A stretch of DNA of 64,000 nucleotides from assembly GCF_006974105.1 (NCBI RefSeq), contig NZ_CP036282.1, forward strand, positions 3,906,001 through 3,970,000, read 5' to 3'. This DNA comes from Rhodoferax aquaticus (lineage in GTDB: Bacteria; Pseudomonadota; Gammaproteobacteria; Burkholderiales; Burkholderiaceae_C). Every line of letters begins with the position of its first letter. Position 1 is the first letter of the stretch. This document shows positions 14,994 to 22,926 of this stretch, piece after piece. The position numbers were made by a program, and so were the translations under genes. The notes under the pieces are model-generated. The model was not told where the DNA came from. It saw only the letters and a list, made by a program, of their open reading frames with translations, and did no database searches.

Positions 14994-16309
14994 TGCCCAT
15001 CTGGATTGATCAACTTCTGCGCGCAAAATTCCGGGATGTGTATTTCCAGGTTGACTCGATAGAGCACCAGGCTGGCTACAACCTGGTGGTGCGGGAGTAC
15101 CCGTTCCAGGACTTGCCCACCGTGTTCCGTATGGGGCAAGGGGCCGAAGAAATCAAGTTCTCGGCGTATGTGATCGGCGACGATTACATGGAGCAGCGCG
15201 ATGCCCTGCGTGCAGCGCTGGATGCGCCGGGTAGTGGCGACCTAGTTCACCCCACAGCAGGCACTATGTCTGTGTTTGTATCGGCCAAATATTCGATCAA
15301 GGAAAACCCAACGGCCGAAGGCGGCATGGCGCGGTTTGACCTGACGTTTGTTCGTGGTGAAGTGCGTAGGTATCCGAGAGGGGTGGCCAATACGCAGGCT
15401 ACGGCGAAGGAGAAGTCTCTAGCAGCGCAAATTGCCAGCATGGATGCATTCTTTGCTGCGTACGACTTATCAAACAAGCCTGGCTGGGCGGCTGATCGTT
15501 CTGTGGCGCGGGTCACCGACTCGGTGAGCGCGATCTGGGCAAATATGTCCAAGGTGACAAGCGGATTGGGAGATTTCACCAACACTGCCATTGGCAACTA
15601 CCAGGCGGTGCGCGATGGGATCAGCACTCTGGTGCGTCAGCCGCGTCAATTGGCGAAGGCCATATCCAATCTGTTTGCTCTGCCAACCGACCTCAGCTCA
15701 GCCGCTGCGCGGGACTTTGCCGCCAGCTTTGAAGGCCTGTTTGACATGGGTAAAAAAGTCGCTCGAAAGGACTTTGAAGTGTCTGTGATGCCAGCAGTCG
15801 GGGCGGGTTTGGTGATGTACGGCACTGGCAGCTCCACTGGCCTGGGCCTGGACACACCGGCCCGCAGGCAGTTGGCCGTGCTGAATGACACCAGCGACCA
15901 GCTGGTGGAGTCTTTGGCGTTGGCCGGATGGGTGCAGGCTATTGCAGCCGCCGATATGACAAGTTACGACGATGCCCTTGCGCTGCGCGGTAAGGTGAAT
16001 GACCAGGCTACGCGTTTGCTGTTGCGCGCCTCCACCCAGGCCGCCAGTGATACCTTGCCGACCTCTTCCTGGCATGACGCCACGATGGCCATGCTGAGTG
16101 CTTCGCTGGCCGACATACGCGACCGCAGCCGCGATCTGGCTCGCCTGACCACCTATACGCCGGACGGCTGGATGCCGGTCTGGCTGGTGAGCTACAAGCT
16201 GTTTGGCACCGTGGCCTATGCGGATGAGATTCTGGACATGAACCCGCACATTACCCACCCGCTGCTGGTTCCACCAGGCAAGCCGCTGCGCGTGATGAGG
16301 CACGACTGA
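14993..16309 (+). CDS. Mu gpN-like tail/DNA circularisation protein
   Basis: 438 aa. The N-terminal ~95 residues form the DNA circularisation N domain: FRDVYFQVDSIEHQAGYNLVVREYPFQDLPTVFRMGQGAEEIKFSAYVIGDDY. The C-terminal region includes PDGWMPVWLVSYKLFGTVAYADEILDMNPHITHPLLVPPGKPLRVM, a LysM-like tail-hub ending. It is a baseplate hub-proximal protein in Mu. TGATG overlaps on both sides place it within a tightly coupled baseplate operon. Confidence 0.88.
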   Translation: MPIWIDQLLRAKFRDVYFQVDSIEHQAGYNLVVREYPFQDLPTVFRMGQGAEEIKFSAYVIGDDYMEQRDALRAALDAPGSGDLVHPTAGTMSVFVSAKYSIKENPTAEGGMARFDLTFVRGEVRRYPRGVANTQATAKEKSLAAQIASMDAFFAAYDLSNKPGWAADRSVARVTDSVSAIWANMSKVTSGLGDFTNTAIGNYQAVRDGISTLVRQPRQLAKAISNLFALPTDLSSAAARDFAASFEGLFDMGKKVARKDFEVSVMPAVGAGLVMYGTGSSTGLGLDTPARRQLAVLNDTSDQLVESLALAGWVQAIAAADMTSYDDALALRGKVNDQATRLLLRASTQAASDTLPTSSWHDATMAMLSASLADIRDRSRDLARLTTYTPDGWMPVWLVSYKLFGTVAYADEILDMNPHITHPLLVPPGKPLRVMRHD

Positions 16310-17463
16310 TGGCTAAGCCAATACAAGCTGGCGAGGAGCGCTTTACCCGCGACACTGCAAAAATTGTGGTGGAGGTGCTGGGCCTGGATGGGTTTGGCTG
16401 GACGGCGTATGAGGGCTGGTTGCAGAGCGAGGTGGACCGCAACCTGGAAGCCTTGGCCGGTACGTTCTCGATTCCGATTTCGCTGGTGCCTGGCGCACCG
16501 CCATGGATTCACCGGGGTGATGCCGTTCGGGTGCGCATTGGGGACAAGGTGGTGATTACGGGCTATGTGCTGGCCGCCGAGCCGTTTTACAGGCGCAGTG
16601 AATGTGGCATGCGCGTCATGGGGCGGGACCGCACGGGCGACCTAGTGAGCTGCTCAGCCATCTACAAGGGTGGGCAGTGGCGCAATGTGACTGTAGATCG
16701 GATCATCAAGGACATCATCAGCCCGTTTGGCCTGGAGCTAGAGGTTGCAACGGATCTGGGCGACCCGGTGAAAGACTTCAAACTGGGGCATGGTGAGACT
16801 GCCCTGGATGCGGTAGCGCGGGCGGCCAGGCTGCGGGGCATTCTGGTCACTAGGGACGATGCAGGCCGGGTGCTACTGACCAAGGCGGGCAAGGACCGGT
16901 TTAAGGGCTCTATCGTGCGCGGCCAGAATGTGATTGCCATGGAATCCGTGGGCAGCGATGAGCAGCGCCACAGCCAGTACTTCGTGTATGGCCAGTGCAA
17001 TACGGTGGAGGACTTTGACACCGCCAAGGGCCTCAAAGCCAGCTCCAAGGATTCTGAGATCACGCGCTATCTGCCGCTGGTGATCAATGCCGAGGGCAAC
17101 ACCACCCAGGCTGAGCTGCAGACGCAGGCAGACCACACCCTGCGCGTGCGCCGTGGCCATGCCTATGGGTTTCGCTACACGGTGGAGGGCTGGACGTTCC
17201 AGGGCGAACCTTGGCCCTTGAATCAGCGCGTGGCCATCTATGACGATGTGGCCGGGCTGGATGGGGCCGAGTGGCTGATCTGTGGGGTGAAGCAAACCTG
17301 TGACCTCAAGGAAGGCGATGTGACTGAGCTGCTGGTGCGCCCCATTGAGGCCTATGACACCGCCCCGCTTAAATCCAAGGTAAAGCGCCGCAACTGGGGC
17401 AACAAGGGCAACACCACCAACCATCCGCGCGGCCCGAGTGACCGTGCGCAAGGGGCGAACTGA
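16309..17463 (+). CDS. baseplate hub protein (Mu gpP / gp44)
   Basis: 384 aa, about the Mu gpP length. Motifs: VEVLGLDGFGWTAYEGWLQSEVDRNLEALAGTFSIPIS at the N-terminus, then VRVRIGDKVVITGYV and the hub repeats near 75-200. The YGFRYTVEGWTFQGEPWPLN strand comes late, with a basic C-terminal tail (KSKVKRRNWGNKGN). It forms the trimeric hub on which the gp45 spike sits. Coupled to gpN upstream and gp45 downstream through TGATG overlaps. Confidence 0.9.
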   Translation: MAKPIQAGEERFTRDTAKIVVEVLGLDGFGWTAYEGWLQSEVDRNLEALAGTFSIPISLVPGAPPWIHRGDAVRVRIGDKVVITGYVLAAEPFYRRSECGMRVMGRDRTGDLVSCSAIYKGGQWRNVTVDRIIKDIISPFGLELEVATDLGDPVKDFKLGHGETALDAVARAARLRGILVTRDDAGRVLLTKAGKDRFKGSIVRGQNVIAMESVGSDEQRHSQYFVYGQCNTVEDFDTAKGLKASSKDSEITRYLPLVINAEGNTTQAELQTQADHTLRVRRGHAYGFRYTVEGWTFQGEPWPLNQRVAIYDDVAGLDGAEWLICGVKQTCDLKEGDVTELLVRPIEAYDTAPLKSKVKRRNWGNKGNTTNHPRGPSDRAQGAN

Positions 17464-17966
17464 TGCTGGCCAACCTGATGCGATGGGTGCGGGTGCGTGG
17501 GCTCAAGGAAGGCAAGTTTCAGAAGGGCCGTGTGGAAGGATTCGAGGGCGATGTGCGAGACGATGCGCAACGGCCGCAGGACTACGGCTTTGCAGCCAAT
17601 CCGGTAGACGGTGAGGGCCTGAAGCTGGAAGTTGGGGGCCATACCATCATCGTGCGGATGGACCGCACTGCCGAGCGGCCGCAACTGCCTGCCTATGAGG
17701 TGGCGATCTGGCATAAGGAAGGTCACACGGTACGCATGCGCGCCGGACGCATTGTGCAGGTGGACTGCGACCAGTTCGTTGTGAATGCCAGCGTGGGTGT
17801 GGCGTTGAACACGCCCACCGTTGCGGCATCGGCTGCGATTACCTCTCAGTCCCTCGCCTCGCAAACCGTTGCGGCCGCCACCAGCCTCAAGGTGGGCAGC
17901 AAAGAAGTCGCTGGCCACAACCACGGCAACGTGCAAAACGGTGCAGGTTCCACGGCCAACTTCTAA
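17463..17966 (+). CDS. baseplate spike protein V (Mu gp45)
   Basis: 167 aa. It contains the gp45 pattern: MRWVRVRGLKEGKFQKGRVEGFEGDVRDDAQRPQDYGFAANPVDGEGLKLEVGG, an OB-like N-terminal domain, and a beta-helix region with alternating T/A/S (NTPTVAASAAITSQSLASQT). The C-terminus GHNHGNVQNGAGSTANF contains HxH, typical of the iron-binding spike tip of Mu gp45/P2 gpV. It punctures the outer membrane. Followed by the third late-promoter motif. Confidence 0.92.
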   Translation: MLANLMRWVRVRGLKEGKFQKGRVEGFEGDVRDDAQRPQDYGFAANPVDGEGLKLEVGGHTIIVRMDRTAERPQLPAYEVAIWHKEGHTVRMRAGRIVQVDCDQFVVNASVGVALNTPTVAASAAITSQSLASQTVAAATSLKVGSKEVAGHNHGNVQNGAGSTANF

Positions 17967-17983
17967 GCCACGGCCCGTGATCC

Positions 17984-18029
17984 GGTGAAGTGTTTCACCA
18001 TGACCAATTGACCGGGGTTTAAGACACTG
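17984..18029 (+). promoter_or_regulatory. late-promoter palindrome copy 3, upstream of gp46
   Basis: GGTGAA-GTGT-TTCACC at 17984-17999 followed by ATGACC and TTGACC. GACACTG lies 39 bases from the palindrome start, exactly as in copy 2. The ATG in the motif runs into a stop after three codons. The palindrome lies 51 bp before the gp46 start, the same distance as copy 1 to its gene (52 bp). Interpreted as an activator-dependent late promoter for the distal baseplate/fibre block. Confidence 0.65.
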
Positions 18030-18034
18030 GCTGC

Positions 18035-18625
18035 ATGTTTGATGTGGCCACACGACCCCAGCCCAATTCCACAGACGCCGCGAGCGTCTTTGGTTTGCCG
18101 TTCGATTGGCGGTTGGTAACCCCCGGACCTGCCGTCAGCTATCCCTGGAAAGACTTCGTGCAACCCAACGGTGTGCCCGTGGTCTATGCCGATGTGCTGG
18201 CCACCTACTCGGTGGAGCTGGAAGACACGATGCAGACAGCCGTGATCATTTCTCTCTTTACCGACCGGCGCGCAGGCCCAGACGACAAGCTGCCTGCGGG
18301 CGATACAGACCGGCGTGGCTGGGTGGGCGATGAGTTCGCCACCGATGACTTTGATTCCCGGCCAGACCCATGGGGTTCCTTGTTGTGGACCTGCTACGCG
18401 GGCAAGGCCAGCCAGGATGTACTTGAGCGGGCGCGCTTTGCGGCCTCTGAGGCTCTGGAATGGATGGTGCGCGATGGTATTGCTAGTCGGGTAGATGTGG
18501 CTGCTCAGTGGGTGGGGGAGCGCCAGGACCGCCTTGCTGTGCGTCCGGCCATTTACAAGCCTGGCCAAGTGCGTCCGGTCTATGACGTGCTCTGGGGCAC
18601 CAGCATTCGGAGGCTGGCGCAATGA
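18035..18625 (+). CDS. baseplate protein gp46 family
   Basis: 196 aa, longer than many gp46 proteins (~145 aa) because of ~60 extra N-terminal residues (PQPNSTDAASVFGLPFDWRL...). The gp46 core is present: TAVIISLFTDRRAGPDDKLPAGDTDRRGWVGDEF, then GSLLWTCYAGK and a helical ERARFAASEALEWMVRDGIASRVDVAAQW. It resembles the T4 gp25-type wedge protein. It overlaps gp47 by four bases. Confidence 0.88.
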   Translation: MFDVATRPQPNSTDAASVFGLPFDWRLVTPGPAVSYPWKDFVQPNGVPVVYADVLATYSVELEDTMQTAVIISLFTDRRAGPDDKLPAGDTDRRGWVGDEFATDDFDSRPDPWGSLLWTCYAGKASQDVLERARFAASEALEWMVRDGIASRVDVAAQWVGERQDRLAVRPAIYKPGQVRPVYDVLWGTSIRRLAQ

Positions 18626-19758
18626 GCACTACACCACTGGGAACGGCGATTCCCTCCATTGATGAGTTGCGCGGGAATTCAGAGCGGCTGCTACAGCAGT
18701 CATTGGCGGCCGCACAGCAGATCGGCGCACCACTCAGAAGCCTAAGCCCGGCCGATCAGGACTTGGCGCGCAGCAACACCAAGGCGTTTTCATTCGTGCT
18801 GGGGATGGGGCTGCACAGTGTCTTGCGCTACCTGCGCGACTTCATTGCCCCCCAGGCGATTCCAATCAAGTCCACAGGGGAGTTTCTGGAGGGCTGGCTG
18901 GCCACCTATGGGATGGCGCGCAAGGTGGCATCAAGCGCCAGCGGCTCTGTTACTGGCACCGGAGTGGCCGTAACCCTGTTGACGGCCGGAACCATCATGC
19001 AAACTACCGATGGTCGCCAGTACGCTGTGGCTGCTGATGTGGCCGTGGCGGTGGGTGGCACGGTCACAGCCACGGTGACGGCGTTGGTCGCTGGCGGTGC
19101 TGGGAACTTAACCGGTGGAACAAACCTCACCCTGGTGTCGGCTGTAGCCGGAATTGATGCGGTGTTTACCGTGGCCATGCCCAACGGCATCACAGGTGGC
19201 GCAGACCCCGAGACTGACACGCAGGCCAAATACCGCCTGCAGCAGCGGCTGTCCAATGAGCCTATGGGCGGCAGTCCGGCAGACTATGCGCGCTGGGCGC
19301 TGCAGGTGGCAGGTATTACCCGTGCCTGGGGTGTGCGCAATCCGTCCGGAGCCACCACGGCGGGCGTGATCATCATGGCCGATGGCAATGCTTCACCCGG
19401 CTTGCCGACCACTGGCCAGCAGCAGTTGGTACTTGACTACATACGCGATCCCAAACGCGGCCCGCCGGACGAGCTGTTTGTGATCATCCCCACGGCCGTG
19501 GCCATCAATGTGACCTTGAACGTGTCGCCCGACACCGCCGCGATCCGCGCGGCCGTGGTTCTGGCATTGCAGGACTTGTTCTTTAGGGAAGCGGTTCCTG
19601 GTGGGTCGATTCCACACAGCCACCTCAAGGAAGTCATCAGCGGGGTAATTGGTGAGTACAACCACACCATCAGTGCGCCCGCCTTGACCGAGGGTGGCAT
19701 GTTCACAGTGGGAACCTACAACAGCCTGTTGGTGCTGGGCACGGTGACGTTCGTCTGA
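18622..19758 (+). CDS. baseplate J / gp47 family wedge protein
   Basis: 378 aa. Typical baseplate J features: PSIDELRGNSERLLQQSL at the start, FIAPQAIPIKSTGEFLEGWLATYGMARK, a threonine/valine-rich beta sandwich (residues 110-190), then DPETDTQAKYRLQQRLSNEPMGGSPADYARWALQVAGITRAWG. It polymerises around the hub to form the baseplate wedge. ATGA overlap with gp46 and a 2-base gap to gp48. Confidence 0.93.
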   Translation: MSTTPLGTAIPSIDELRGNSERLLQQSLAAAQQIGAPLRSLSPADQDLARSNTKAFSFVLGMGLHSVLRYLRDFIAPQAIPIKSTGEFLEGWLATYGMARKVASSASGSVTGTGVAVTLLTAGTIMQTTDGRQYAVAADVAVAVGGTVTATVTALVAGGAGNLTGGTNLTLVSAVAGIDAVFTVAMPNGITGGADPETDTQAKYRLQQRLSNEPMGGSPADYARWALQVAGITRAWGVRNPSGATTAGVIIMADGNASPGLPTTGQQQLVLDYIRDPKRGPPDELFVIIPTAVAINVTLNVSPDTAAIRAAVVLALQDLFFREAVPGGSIPHSHLKEVISGVIGEYNHTISAPALTEGGMFTVGTYNSLLVLGTVTFV

Positions 19759-19760
19759 CC

Positions 19761-20354
19761 ATGAACAAGTTCTGGCAAGCCCTCGCCGCACTGCTGCCCA
19801 CAGGCTTTGCCTGGCCGCGCGACCCATTGGCGACTTTGATGCGGGTTTTAAGGGGCGTTGCAGGCTCTTTTAATGAGCAGCATGAGTTCATTCGGTTGAC
19901 CGCCAATCAGTGGCAACCGCACCAGGCAGTTACACGCCTGGCTGAATGGGAGGAGTGCACCGGCCTGCCGGATGCCTGCTTTGGACTCAACCAGGACGAT
20001 GCGACTCGGCGCAAGTTACTGCTGGCCCGCCTGCGCGGTCCGGCATTGGAGTACTCCGATTCCAGCCCTGCCAGCCCAGGTGCGCTGATCGCGATATGTG
20101 CGTGGCTGGGCTATCCGCTGGTGACCGTTGTCTACAACACCCCTTTTCGCACGGGCATGCGCTGCGGCCAGCGCCTGGGGCAACTCGACGGCAAGTTGTG
20201 GATCACCGTAACCATCCAGTCCATCCCATTCCGCGTGGGTGTTTCCCGTGCGAATGACAGGCTACTGCAGGGCACGCTCAACGGCAGCGAATTGGCCTGC
20301 TATCTCCAACGCGTAGTGCCAGCACGGTACAGCGTCAACGTGATTTTTGTTTGA
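19761..20354 (+). CDS. gp48-like baseplate protein (YmfQ / DUF2313)
   Basis: 197 aa. Motifs: LAALLPTGFAWPRDPLATLMRVLRGVAGSFNEQHEFI at the N-terminus, LAEWEECTGLPDACFGLNQDDATRRKLLLARLRG in the middle, and an RCGQRLGQL segment later. The family links the baseplate wedge to tail fibres in Mu-like phages. ATG two bases after the gp47 stop; the tail-fibre gene follows 9 bases on. Confidence 0.88.
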   Translation: MNKFWQALAALLPTGFAWPRDPLATLMRVLRGVAGSFNEQHEFIRLTANQWQPHQAVTRLAEWEECTGLPDACFGLNQDDATRRKLLLARLRGPALEYSDSSPASPGALIAICAWLGYPLVTVVYNTPFRTGMRCGQRLGQLDGKLWITVTIQSIPFRVGVSRANDRLLQGTLNGSELACYLQRVVPARYSVNVIFV

Positions 20355-20362
20355 GGTAATCC

Positions 20363-21334
20363 ATGGACTACACCCTAAGTAATGCGTACACCACCGATGC
20401 CGGTACCGGCAATCGGATGCACCAGCAATCTGCAGCCACTACGACCGCAGTAACAGACCAGGACATGAATGGCGTGATCTGGGAGTTGCTCGCCATCATC
20501 AAGGCCGGTGGCCTGGCACCAGTGGCTTTTGATAAGACGGTCCCGGCCACCTACACGCAGGTGGCAGCGGCCATTCAGTCGGGGAAACTGTTCTCGGCTG
20601 CTGCGGCTGGCACAGCCGATGCGATCACGGCCACCTTTACGCCTGGCATCACGGCGCTAAAGGATGGCATGGCGCTGTATGTGCGCGGGGCTGCGGCCAA
20701 TGCCACGACCACGCCGACCTTCACTCCTGCCAGCGGCACCATTGCGGCAAAGGCTATCGTCAAGGGCGCAGGGGCTGTTCTGGCAGCAGGGGATATTGCA
20801 GGTGCTGGACATTGGATTGAGCTGCAATACGACCTGACGCTGGACAAGTGGGTGCTGTTGAATCCGGCGACGGGTGTTTCGGCTGGTGGGGGCCAGCAAC
20901 CCGGCGAGATTTGTTACTTCGCTCGCAACACTGCACCGACAGGCTTCCTGAAGGCGAACGGTGCAGCAATTTCTCGCGCTACCTACGCAACGTTGTTTGC
21001 ATCCATTGGCACCACCTTCGGCGTGGGTGACGGTAGCACTACTTTCAACGTTCCTGACCTGCGTGGCGAGTTCTTGCGTGGATGGGACGATGCGCGTGGC
21101 GTGGACAGTGGCCGTGCATTTGGCACCTTGCAGACCGATGCGATGCAAGGTCACGTTCACGCTGCCCACGCGACATCATTTTTAAACAGCGGCATTCCAG
21201 GGGGCGGAAACGACACCACATCAACGCCCGGTAACACTGGCGGCCCGCTCACTGATGGAACCAATGGAACGCCACGCACTGCCGCTGAAACCCGCCCACG
21301 CAACGTGGCCATGTTGGCTTGCATCAAGTATTGA
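20363..21334 (+). CDS. tail fibre protein with phage tail collar domain
   Basis: 323 aa. Residues 1-70 form the attachment region; ~70-170 are repetitive T/A-rich beta structure. About 180-270 is the tail-collar domain (PGEICYFARNTAPTGFLKANGAAISRATYATLFASIGTTFGVGDGSTTFNVPDLRGEFLRGWDD). The receptor-binding tip ends ETRPRNVAMLACIKY, the usual collar terminus. No invertible second copy or invertase is present, so host range is probably fixed. Confidence 0.9.
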   Translation: MDYTLSNAYTTDAGTGNRMHQQSAATTTAVTDQDMNGVIWELLAIIKAGGLAPVAFDKTVPATYTQVAAAIQSGKLFSAAAAGTADAITATFTPGITALKDGMALYVRGAAANATTTPTFTPASGTIAAKAIVKGAGAVLAAGDIAGAGHWIELQYDLTLDKWVLLNPATGVSAGGGQQPGEICYFARNTAPTGFLKANGAAISRATYATLFASIGTTFGVGDGSTTFNVPDLRGEFLRGWDDARGVDSGRAFGTLQTDAMQGHVHAAHATSFLNSGIPGGGNDTTSTPGNTGGPLTDGTNGTPRTAAETRPRNVAMLACIKY

Positions 21335-21343
21335 GGATTGATC

Positions 21344-21844
21344 ATGAAAATTTTCCACTACAACCCGGATACCCTGCAACTCGCGGGTGAAGATCGTGCG
21401 GACCTAGATCCACTGGACCATTCCAACTGGCTGGTGCCAGCATTTGCCACCACGGTCGAACCACCCGCAGCGCAGGCGGGAAAGACGATCCACTTTGTGG
21501 ACGGTGCATGGATGTTCCAGGACATACCTGTGCCGCAGCCAGAGCTGCCTCCAGAGGCACCTACGGCCGAGCAACTGCAGCGGAATTTCGCCGCCGCCAT
21601 CCAGCAGCGTCTGGACGTCTTTGCACAGACGCGCAACTACGACAACATCCTCAGCGCCTGCACCTACGCCACCAGCACGGTGCCCAAGTTCAAGACCGAG
21701 GGGCAGGCCTGCGTCAACCTGCGCGATGCCACCTGGGCTGCGGCTTACGACATCCTGGCAAAAGTGCAGGCGGGCAAGCGCCCCATGCCGACCAGTATTG
21801 CGGACATTGAGGCAGACCTGCCCGCTGCAGCGTGGCTAGCATGA
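21344..21844 (+). CDS. tail fibre assembly-type protein (DUF4376-like)
   Basis: 166 aa from the ATG at 21344, with a GAGG overlapping the fibre stop. The N-terminal half begins MKIFHYNPDTLQLAGEDRADLDPLDHSNWLVPAFATT and is proline-rich at ~70-90. The C-terminal half is helical (LQRNFAAAIQQRLDVFAQTRNYDNILSACTYATSTVPKFKTEGQACVNLRDATWAAAYDIL), a domain common in tail-fibre chaperones and fibre-attached proteins. It is adjacent to the fibre gene and overlaps the next gene by ATGA. Confidence 0.8.
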   Translation: MKIFHYNPDTLQLAGEDRADLDPLDHSNWLVPAFATTVEPPAAQAGKTIHFVDGAWMFQDIPVPQPELPPEAPTAEQLQRNFAAAIQQRLDVFAQTRNYDNILSACTYATSTVPKFKTEGQACVNLRDATWAAAYDILAKVQAGKRPMPTSIADIEADLPAAAWLA

Positions 21845-22212
21845 CGGACGCGTTGATCGTGCTGGGGTGGACCTTGGCTTACCTGTACGGCTTTTGGCTG
21901 CTGTACGTCCTGATCATGGGCTTCTACCGCGCCTATCTGGCCAAACGCTTGACCAAGCCAGCTCTGGTGCTGGCCACGCCCGCGCTGGTCACCGGCTATC
22001 TGGTCGACCTGGTTGCGAACTGGACGATTGCAGTCCTGTGGTTCCATGAGTTTCCTAAGCGCCCCATGGAGCTGGTCACTGACCGGCTTTCACGCTACAT
22101 CGGTCTGCAGGATGACTGCTGGCACAAGGCCCATGCGATGTGGGTCTGCCAGAACTTGCTGGACTATTTCGACCCTCACGACAAGCACTGTGTGAGCGAG
22201 TCTCAAACCTGA
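21841..22212 (+). CDS. small membrane protein of the prophage right arm
   Basis: 123 aa from the ATG at 21841, overlapping the preceding stop. Residues ~3-26 and ~38-68 are strongly hydrophobic (LIVLGWTLAYLYGFWLLYVLIMGF; ALVLATPALVTGYLVDLVANWTIAVLWF). A charged cytoplasmic tail with two cysteines follows (DDCWHKAHAMWVCQNLLDYFDPHDKHC). No family recognised. In a phage lacking an evident lysis module it could be considered as a holin, but length, topology and tail do not fit a known holin class. Superinfection exclusion is another option. Both are guesses. Confidence 0.7.
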   Translation: MTDALIVLGWTLAYLYGFWLLYVLIMGFYRAYLAKRLTKPALVLATPALVTGYLVDLVANWTIAVLWFHEFPKRPMELVTDRLSRYIGLQDDCWHKAHAMWVCQNLLDYFDPHDKHCVSESQT

Positions 22213-22231
22213 TTCAACGCTGGAGAAAACT

Positions 22232-22612
22232 ATGACTGATGGCCAAATTGAGCAAGAAATCCAAGCCAAAGGCCTGACCGCACCTCGCGTCACGCCGTCC
22301 GGCATTGAGGCGAATATCGCCAGCGAGCACTATTTCACCGCGCTGCAGGGCGCTCGCATGGAGGGATTGGACAACGTCGCTGACGGCGTTATTCGTCGTG
22401 ATGTGCATCCGCTGCGCCCCGAACTTGGGCTTCTGACCTTCTGCGTCCTGGTTCTTGCAAACGGCTTCACCGTCACTGGTGAGTCGGCCTGCGCCAGCCC
22501 TGAGAACTTCGACGCCGAAGTGGGCCGCAAAATTGCCCGCCAGAACGCTGTGCAGAAGATTTGGCCCTTGATGGGCTACGAGCTGCGTACCAAGCTGGCC
22601 AGCGCCACCTAA
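22232..22612 (+). CDS. Gp49-family phage protein
   Basis: 126 aa. Residues ~70-122 match the phage gp49/66 family closely: LTFCVLVLANGFTVTGESACASPENFDAEVGRKIARQNAVQKIWPLMGYELRTKLA. The family is widespread in Mu-like and lambdoid genomes and its role is unassigned. The N-terminal half (GIEANIASEHYFTALQGARMEG) also follows the family. A GGAGAAAACT ribosome site precedes the ATG. It is followed by 122 bp without a gene before com, in which I see no convincing promoter. Confidence 0.88.
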   Translation: MTDGQIEQEIQAKGLTAPRVTPSGIEANIASEHYFTALQGARMEGLDNVADGVIRRDVHPLRPELGLLTFCVLVLANGFTVTGESACASPENFDAEVGRKIARQNAVQKIWPLMGYELRTKLASAT

Positions 22613-22734
22613 AAGACAGGGCGAGGGCCTGTGGTGCGCTAACACCTCAAGTCCCCGCCTCCGCCGTGAGTTGACACGGCATTGACCGATGACCCTGCCA
22701 CCTGTACAGGCCGGGCCATTATCGGAGATGCCGA

Positions 22735-22926
22735 ATGGAAGTTATTCGTTGTGGCCAATGCCAGAGAAAGCTGGCAGAAGCCCAATACACAAGGTTAGAG
22801 ATCAAGTGCCCCCGATGCGGGACGCTAAACATATTGAGGGCCATGAGCCCCCCACCTGCGCGCCCTGGAGCGTCAAACGTTGAAGGCAACTATGACCAAG
22901 CCCAAAGGCGCGAGCGCACCCCTTAG
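22735..22926 (+). CDS. com: Com-like zinc-binding translational regulator
   Basis: 63 aa with two CxxC pairs at about residues 6-9 and 25-28 (CGQC ... CPRC), followed by GTLNIL and a proline-rich tail. This is the Mu Com family. Com binds the mom mRNA and opens a hairpin hiding the mom start, so it switches on translation of the DNA-modification gene. Here the gene overlaps the start of an adenine methylase by 35 bases, in the position of mom, so the same control is likely for that gene. Confidence 0.88.
   Translation: MEVIRCGQCQRKLAEAQYTRLEIKCPRCGTLNILRAMSPPPARPGASNVEGNYDQAQRRERTP

Noticed and set aside
22613..22734. possible mom-like late promoter upstream of com
   Set aside because: TTGACA at 22671 has no matching -10 at 16-18 bp, and the GGTGAA-N4-TTCACC palindrome is absent, so I could not support a promoter.
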